A program made the translations under genes and the position numbers. DNA of 64,000 bases from Candidatus Kouleothrix ribensis (GTDB lineage: Bacteria > Chloroflexota > Chloroflexia > Chloroflexales > Roseiflexaceae). The DNA is taken from assembly GCA_016722075.1 (NCBI GenBank), contig JADKGW010000002.1, positions 310,001 to 374,000 of the forward strand, written 5' to 3'. The notes beneath the pieces were generated by a model. The model had not been told where the DNA came from. It saw only the letters and a program-made list of their open reading frames with translations, and ran no database searches. This document shows, one piece after another, positions 60,471-64,000 of this stretch. How positions within the stretch are numbered: the stretch's first letter is position 1; each line of letters opens with the position of its first letter.

Positions 60471-61532
60471 ATGACCACCCAGAGCCGCGAACGCCTGCAC
60501 GACCACATCCTGGGCAGCCTGGCCGCCGCCGCACTCGGCGACGCAATGGGCGCCGCCACCGAGCAGCATACGATCGACGAGATCGTGGCGCAGTATGGCG
60601 GGCTGCTGCGCGAGCTGCGCACCCCCTCATCCGACACATTCTCGTACGGCAACCAGGCCGGCCAGATCACCGACGACACCAGCCAGATGTTTGCGCTGGC
60701 CCAGACGATCATCGACTGCGACGGCAACCTGACCGAGCAGGCCTGGCTCGCGACGCTGATCGACTGGTCGCAGAACTCGCCACACCGCACCCAGATGGGG
60801 CCGACTACCCGCCCGCTGCTGCAGGCGCTGGCAGCCGGGCACGACACCAGCGCGATCGGCCGCGGGCTCTCGACGCGCAAGCTAACCTCGTTTGGCGCTT
60901 CGAACGGCGCGGCCATGCGCATCGCGCCGGCCGGGCTGGTACACCCCGGCGATATCGAGGCCGCCGTGCAGCTGGCCTGGATCACCAGCCGGCCGACCCA
61001 CGACACCCAGATCGCCGCCGCTGGTGCCGGCGCAATCGCCGCTGGCGTGGCGCACGCGCTGATGCCCGGCGCCGACGTGTTTTCGGTGGTGCGGGCCTGC
61101 CTTGAAGGCGCGCGGCTGGGCGAGGCGCTCGGCATCCGCGCGGGCCGGCACGTGCCGGGGCCGAATATCGCGCGGCGGATCGAGCTGGCGATCGAAGAGG
61201 CACTGCGCGCCAGCGACCTGCTCGACGCCATCCGGCGGATCGAGGCTAGCGTCGGCAATTCGGTGATGATGGTCGAATCGGCGCCGGCAGCGGTGGGCGT
61301 GTTTGTGGCAGCGGCCGGCAATGTGCTCGACACCGTCGCGGCCGGCGCCAGCATTGGCAACGACAGCGATACCGTCGCGGCGATGGCCGGCTCGCTCGCG
61401 GGCGCGCTGCGCGGGATCGGCGGGGTGCCGGCCGATATGTTTGCGACTGTCAAGGCAGTGAACGATGAAGACATCGAGGCGATCGGTGCGGGGCTGACGG
61501 CCATCGCCTGGCGCAACCTGGGCGGGGCCTAG
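60471..61532 (+). CDS. ADP-ribosylglycohydrolase family protein, paralogue 2
   Basis: A 353-residue DraG/ARH-fold enzyme. Metal-site motifs: GQITDDTSQMF near residue 63 and GNDSDTVAAMAGSLAGA near the C-terminus; the central FGASNGAAMRIAPAGLVHPGD is typical. AGGAGC precedes the ATG. It is the last gene of the operon from 54715. It could remove N-linked ribose-type groups; the substrate need not be protein-bound ADP-ribose. Confidence 0.88.
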   Translation: MTTQSRERLHDHILGSLAAAALGDAMGAATEQHTIDEIVAQYGGLLRELRTPSSDTFSYGNQAGQITDDTSQMFALAQTIIDCDGNLTEQAWLATLIDWSQNSPHRTQMGPTTRPLLQALAAGHDTSAIGRGLSTRKLTSFGASNGAAMRIAPAGLVHPGDIEAAVQLAWITSRPTHDTQIAAAGAGAIAAGVAHALMPGADVFSVVRACLEGARLGEALGIRAGRHVPGPNIARRIELAIEEALRASDLLDAIRRIEASVGNSVMMVESAPAAVGVFVAAAGNVLDTVAAGASIGNDSDTVAAMAGSLAGALRGIGGVPADMFATVKAVNDEDIEAIGAGLTAIAWRNLGGA

Positions 61533-61594
61533 CCGGCAGCTACAGGCAGATCGAACCGGGGTTTCATAGACAGGGCTTAGGCAGTCGGCGTGGT

Positions 61595-61650
61595 TGCCTG
61601 CGGCAGCGCGGTACTGTTTATGTGCCGCAGGCGACCGAACCCACGGTGTG
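61595..61650. repeat. Dispersed palindromic element, copy F (partial)
   Basis: The left arm TGCCTGCGGCAG (61595-61606) is present, preceded by GCAGTCGGCG as in copy B; the inner region is deleted and a right arm GTGCCGCAGGC follows at about 61622-61632. It lies in the 183-bp spacer between the ADP-ribosylglycohydrolase and DUF1185 genes. Confidence 0.6.
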
Positions 61651-61715
61651 GGCGAGGACGCAGGCCTGTAACGACAGAAGCACCTTGTAGCGCAGGCGAG
61701 ACGAGGAGTGAACCG

Positions 61716-62288
61716 ATGATCAAGATTCGCAAGTTCGTGACGATCGTCGAGCAGGTGATGAGCGAGATGGGCCAGCCTGCCGACAAGCCGCTGCGCAAGG
61801 TCGCGGTGGCGGCGGTGTTCAACAACCCGTATGCCGGGCGCTACTCCGAGGATCTGAGCGAGCTGATCGCGTTCAACCCGCCGCTCGGGCACATGCTGGC
61901 CCAGCAGCTGCTCAAGGCGATGGGCGAGCCGATCGAGAGCCTGGGCAAGGGCGCGCTGATCGGGCTGAACGGCGACGCGATCCATGGCAACGCCTGCCTG
62001 CTTGGCGATTTCGCCAACCCAATCCGCGAGGCGATCGGCGGCGGCCTGGCCTGGATTCAGTCGACTACCAAGCGCGCGGCGCCCGGCAGCATGATCGACA
62101 TCCCGCTGGCGCATAAGGACGCGCTGTATGTGCGCGGCAACTACGACACGATCACCGTTCACCTGCCCGACGCGCCGCACCCCGACGAGCTGGCGGTGAT
62201 CATTGCGGCGGCGAACCGTGGCTACCTCAACCCGCGCCTGGGCGGCCTGCAAGCCTCTGAGATCACCGTGCGCGATGGCCTGCGGTAG
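61716..62288 (+). CDS. Amino acid synthesis family protein (DUF1185)
   Basis: A 190-residue protein starting MIKIRKFVTIVEQVMSEMG. The conserved features of DUF1185 are seen: VAAVFNNPYAGRYSEDLSEL, GLNGDAIHGNACLLG, IPLAHKDALYVRGNYDTI and GYLNPRLGGLQASEI. The name comes from association with amino-acid synthesis; the biochemical function is unknown. ATG 61716 has GAGGAG upstream; the longer frame only covers repeat sequence. Confidence 0.83.
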   Translation: MIKIRKFVTIVEQVMSEMGQPADKPLRKVAVAAVFNNPYAGRYSEDLSELIAFNPPLGHMLAQQLLKAMGEPIESLGKGALIGLNGDAIHGNACLLGDFANPIREAIGGGLAWIQSTTKRAAPGSMIDIPLAHKDALYVRGNYDTITVHLPDAPHPDELAVIIAAANRGYLNPRLGGLQASEITVRDGLR

Positions 62289-62445
62289 CGCAAGGAAATA
62301 GCCTGCGCCTGGTTAGCGCGAAGGCGCCGCGCGCCGGATGCTCGCCCACGCACTGGCCGAGCGCATCGCCACGACTCATGCGCGCCTGCTCGAGATCGTG
62401 GCCGAGCCGGCCGAGCAGCTCAGCTGGCGGCGGCATCAGTAACAA

Positions 62446-63318
62446 CTACTGCGCGACCAGCTCGGCGCGCGTGCCCAGGCCGTAGCTTTCCCAGCCGTAG
62501 CGCGGCTCGAAGCCGAGCAGCGCGCGCGCGCCGCGAATGTCGAACAGCGCACCATAGGCCGGTAGCGCTGTAGCCGGCACGGGCGCGCCCGGCATGTACG
62601 CGGCCACCAGCTCGCGAGTGGGGATGGGCATGCATGTGTCGGCGGCGCTGACGAAGCAGGCGTGGTGGCCCTCGGCCGGGCCGACCAGCGCAAGCCGGGC
62701 CGCGCGCCCGCAGTCGCGCGTGTCGACGTAGCTCCACAGGTTGGCGGCGCCGGCGGCCGGGTTCTGCCAGAACGGCAGCAGGTCGCGCTGAAAGGTGGCC
62801 GGGGTATGCGCCCAGACGATCCGCAGGCTGATCGCCGCCAGCCCGCAGCGTGCGGCGTAGCTGGCCACCAGTTGCTCGCCGAGCGATTTCGAGAGCGCGT
62901 AGGGATCTTGCGGATCGTGCGGGTGCTGCTCGTCGAGCGGCAGGTAGCGCGGCACGATCGGGCGATAGTTGAACGGGTAGCCCAGCACCGACATGCTCGA
63001 GGTCCACACGAAGCGCTTGATGCCAAGCAGCCGGCAGGCCTCGAGCACATTGAACAGCATCATCATATTCGTGCGGAACAGCAGCTGGTCGGGGCAGCCG
63101 CCCGGCCGCGGGATGGCAGCGGCATGCACCACCGCGTCGCAGCCATCGAGCAGGCTTAGCGCGTGGCCGAGATCTTCAAGATCGACCTGGCGGGCGGGGG
63201 CCGGCAGGTCGGGTGCGAGCTGACGATCGCCGACGATCACGTGGTGGCCCTGGCTCACCAGCTCGTCGACAATCGCACGGCCAATGTGGCCGGCGCCGCC
63301 GGTGACGGCAACGTGCAT
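62446..63318 (-). CDS. NAD-dependent epimerase/dehydratase (extended SDR)
   Basis: A 290-residue extended SDR. The Rossmann motif is VTGGAGHIGRAIVDEL; VVHAAAIPRPGG, TSSMSVLG and DPYALSKSLGEQL (YxxxK with Tyr and Lys kept) follow. It resembles nucleotide-sugar epimerases or uronate dehydrogenases. ATG at 63318 is where homology begins; the open frame to 63996 is a shadow. It diverges from the cyclo-ligase-like gene. Confidence 0.87.
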   Translation of the reverse strand: MHVAVTGGAGHIGRAIVDELVSQGHHVIVGDRQLAPDLPAPARQVDLEDLGHALSLLDGCDAVVHAAAIPRPGGCPDQLLFRTNMMMLFNVLEACRLLGIKRFVWTSSMSVLGYPFNYRPIVPRYLPLDEQHPHDPQDPYALSKSLGEQLVASYAARCGLAAISLRIVWAHTPATFQRDLLPFWQNPAAGAANLWSYVDTRDCGRAARLALVGPAEGHHACFVSAADTCMPIPTRELVAAYMPGAPVPATALPAYGALFDIRGARALLGFEPRYGWESYGLGTRAELVAQ

Positions 63319-63431
63319 GGGTGTACCTCTTCTCGATCGAACTGCCGCAGGCAAAAAAGCCGGCCGCGTAACGCTGGAACTGTGGGATAAGTATACTGCA
63401 TTGGCGACACATGCTCGCGAGGAGCGAACTA

Positions 63432-64000
63432 CATGACCGATCAGAACCAAGCTGGCTGGGCCGGCCGGCATCAGGGCAAAGACGCGCTGCGCGAGGAGAT
63501 CTGGGCGGCGCTCAAGCGCAACGCCGCCTCGCCCAGCGACCCATTCGGCCATATCCCCGACTTCGTCGGCGCCGAGCAGGCCGCCGAGCGGCTGGCGGCG
63601 CTGCCGATCTGGCGGCAGGCCCAGGTGATCAAGGCTAACCCCGACGCGGCCCAGGCACCCGTGCGGCTGCGCGCGCTGCGCGACGGCAAGCTGCTGTACA
63701 TGGCGGTGCCGCGGCTCACCGACGCGCGCTGCTTCGTCGAGCTGCGCGCCGACGACCTGGCCGCGCGCGCGATCGACCTGGCCGACGCAGCACGCTGGCA
63801 GGGCGCGCTCGAGCATGGCCGGCTGGTCGCGTTCGAGCAGATGCAGCCGATCGACCTGGTGGTGACCGGCTGCGTGGCGGTGACACGCAGCGGCGGTCGC
63901 ACCGGCAAGGGCGCCGGCTTCGCCGACCTCGAGCTGGGCATGCTGCGGCAGCTCGGCCTGCTGCGCCCCGGCACGCCGATCGTCACGACCATCCACGCGC
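63432..64000 (+). CDS. 5-formyltetrahydrofolate cyclo-ligase-like protein, 3' end cut by window
   Basis: The first 189 codons of a protein with GKDALREEIWAAL and AERLAALPIWRQAQVIKANPD, then the later segment VTGCVAVTRSGGRTGKGAGFADLELGML, which matches the G-x-G-K-G-x-G-Y-x-D motif of the MTHFS/5-FCL family. These enzymes cyclise 5-formyl-THF with ATP, but there are non-folate relatives. The N-terminal extension is longer than in standard 5-FCL, so it may belong to such a relative. Confidence 0.8.

Noticed and set aside
62338..62442. A 34-codon frame between the DUF1185 and epimerase genes
   Set aside because: It has helix-like composition but no RBS and no recognisable family; it could be the remnant of a lost gene, but this cannot be supported.
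1..64000. tRNA or rRNA genes
   Set aside because: No cloverleaf with a matching T-loop GTTCGAATC-type sequence and CCA-side acceptor stem, and no rRNA signature stretches, were noticed by eye; a tRNAscan run would settle this.

Overview
The window is GC-rich chromosomal DNA from a bacterium. Gene content suggests a Chloroflexota (Chloroflexia, Roseiflexaceae/Kouleothrix-like) genome: Uma2 and DUF433/DUF5615 families, DUF1185, GT-C membrane proteins, dense SIS/PfkB paralogues, and intergenic palindromes, heptamer arrays and G-rich hairpins. This placement is inference; there is no rRNA or other marker gene here.

1-27 kb is almost entirely on the + strand and is a catabolic island for N-glycosides/nucleosides and phosphosugars. 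It holds a MalG-type ABC permease (cut by the window edge), seven nucleoside hydrolases (four at 0.9-5.0 kb, three at 20.7-23.9 kb), three SIS-domain proteins, five PfkB-type kinases (one on the - strand), an MFS transporter, a DUF624 membrane protein, a uridine-phosphorylase-like enzyme, adenine deaminase, an isochorismatase-fold hydrolase, an enamidase-like amidohydrolase, an ADP-ribosylglycohydrolase and two SDR proteins. Two nucleoside hydrolase pairs are recent duplications. Three PfkB proteins carry GAGN instead of GAGD, and one SDR has lost its catalytic Tyr and Lys.

27-38 kb is mixed. It contains a Uma2 protein, an ArsR-thioredoxin-permease operon (- strand), a 1.2 kb GC-rich repeat field, a GT-C-like membrane protein, a phasin-like protein with a clear terminator, a sugar isomerase plus Gfo/Idh/MocA pair, a nucleoside deaminase and a PLP aminotransferase.

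38.4-47.3 kb is a repeat island. It has three blocks of related long repeats (six copies of a landmark module), a 21-bp minisatellite, a PIN toxin-antitoxin pair, a DUF433/DUF5615 pair and three RHS-core fragments. One RHS fragment carries an AT-rich 279-residue C-terminal tip, followed by an AT-rich membrane-anchored WD40 gene and then an orphan RHS core: the usual layout of a polymorphic toxin locus. Two RHS fragments break into the repeats at the same nucleotide through an identical 58-bp junction.

47.4-64 kb returns to metabolic genes: creatininase family, BtpA family, a complete IS982 element, an M42-like peptidase, a Dfp-like flavoprotein, an amidohydrolase fused to a CYTH domain, and a tightly packed operon (ABC ATPase, permease, exported protein, nucleoside phosphorylase, PfkB kinase, maleylpyruvate-isomerase-like protein, ADP-ribosylglycohydrolase). 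A DUF1185 protein, an NAD-dependent epimerase and the start of a 5-formyl-THF cyclo-ligase-like gene follow.

A palindrome, GTAATCGATTAC, lies before a nucleoside hydrolase (2967), twice before the peptidase gene (51317-51349) and, imperfectly, before the ABC/phosphorylase operon (54665). This suggests one LacI-type repressor joins these units; its gene is not in the window. No tRNA, rRNA or CRISPR array was seen.
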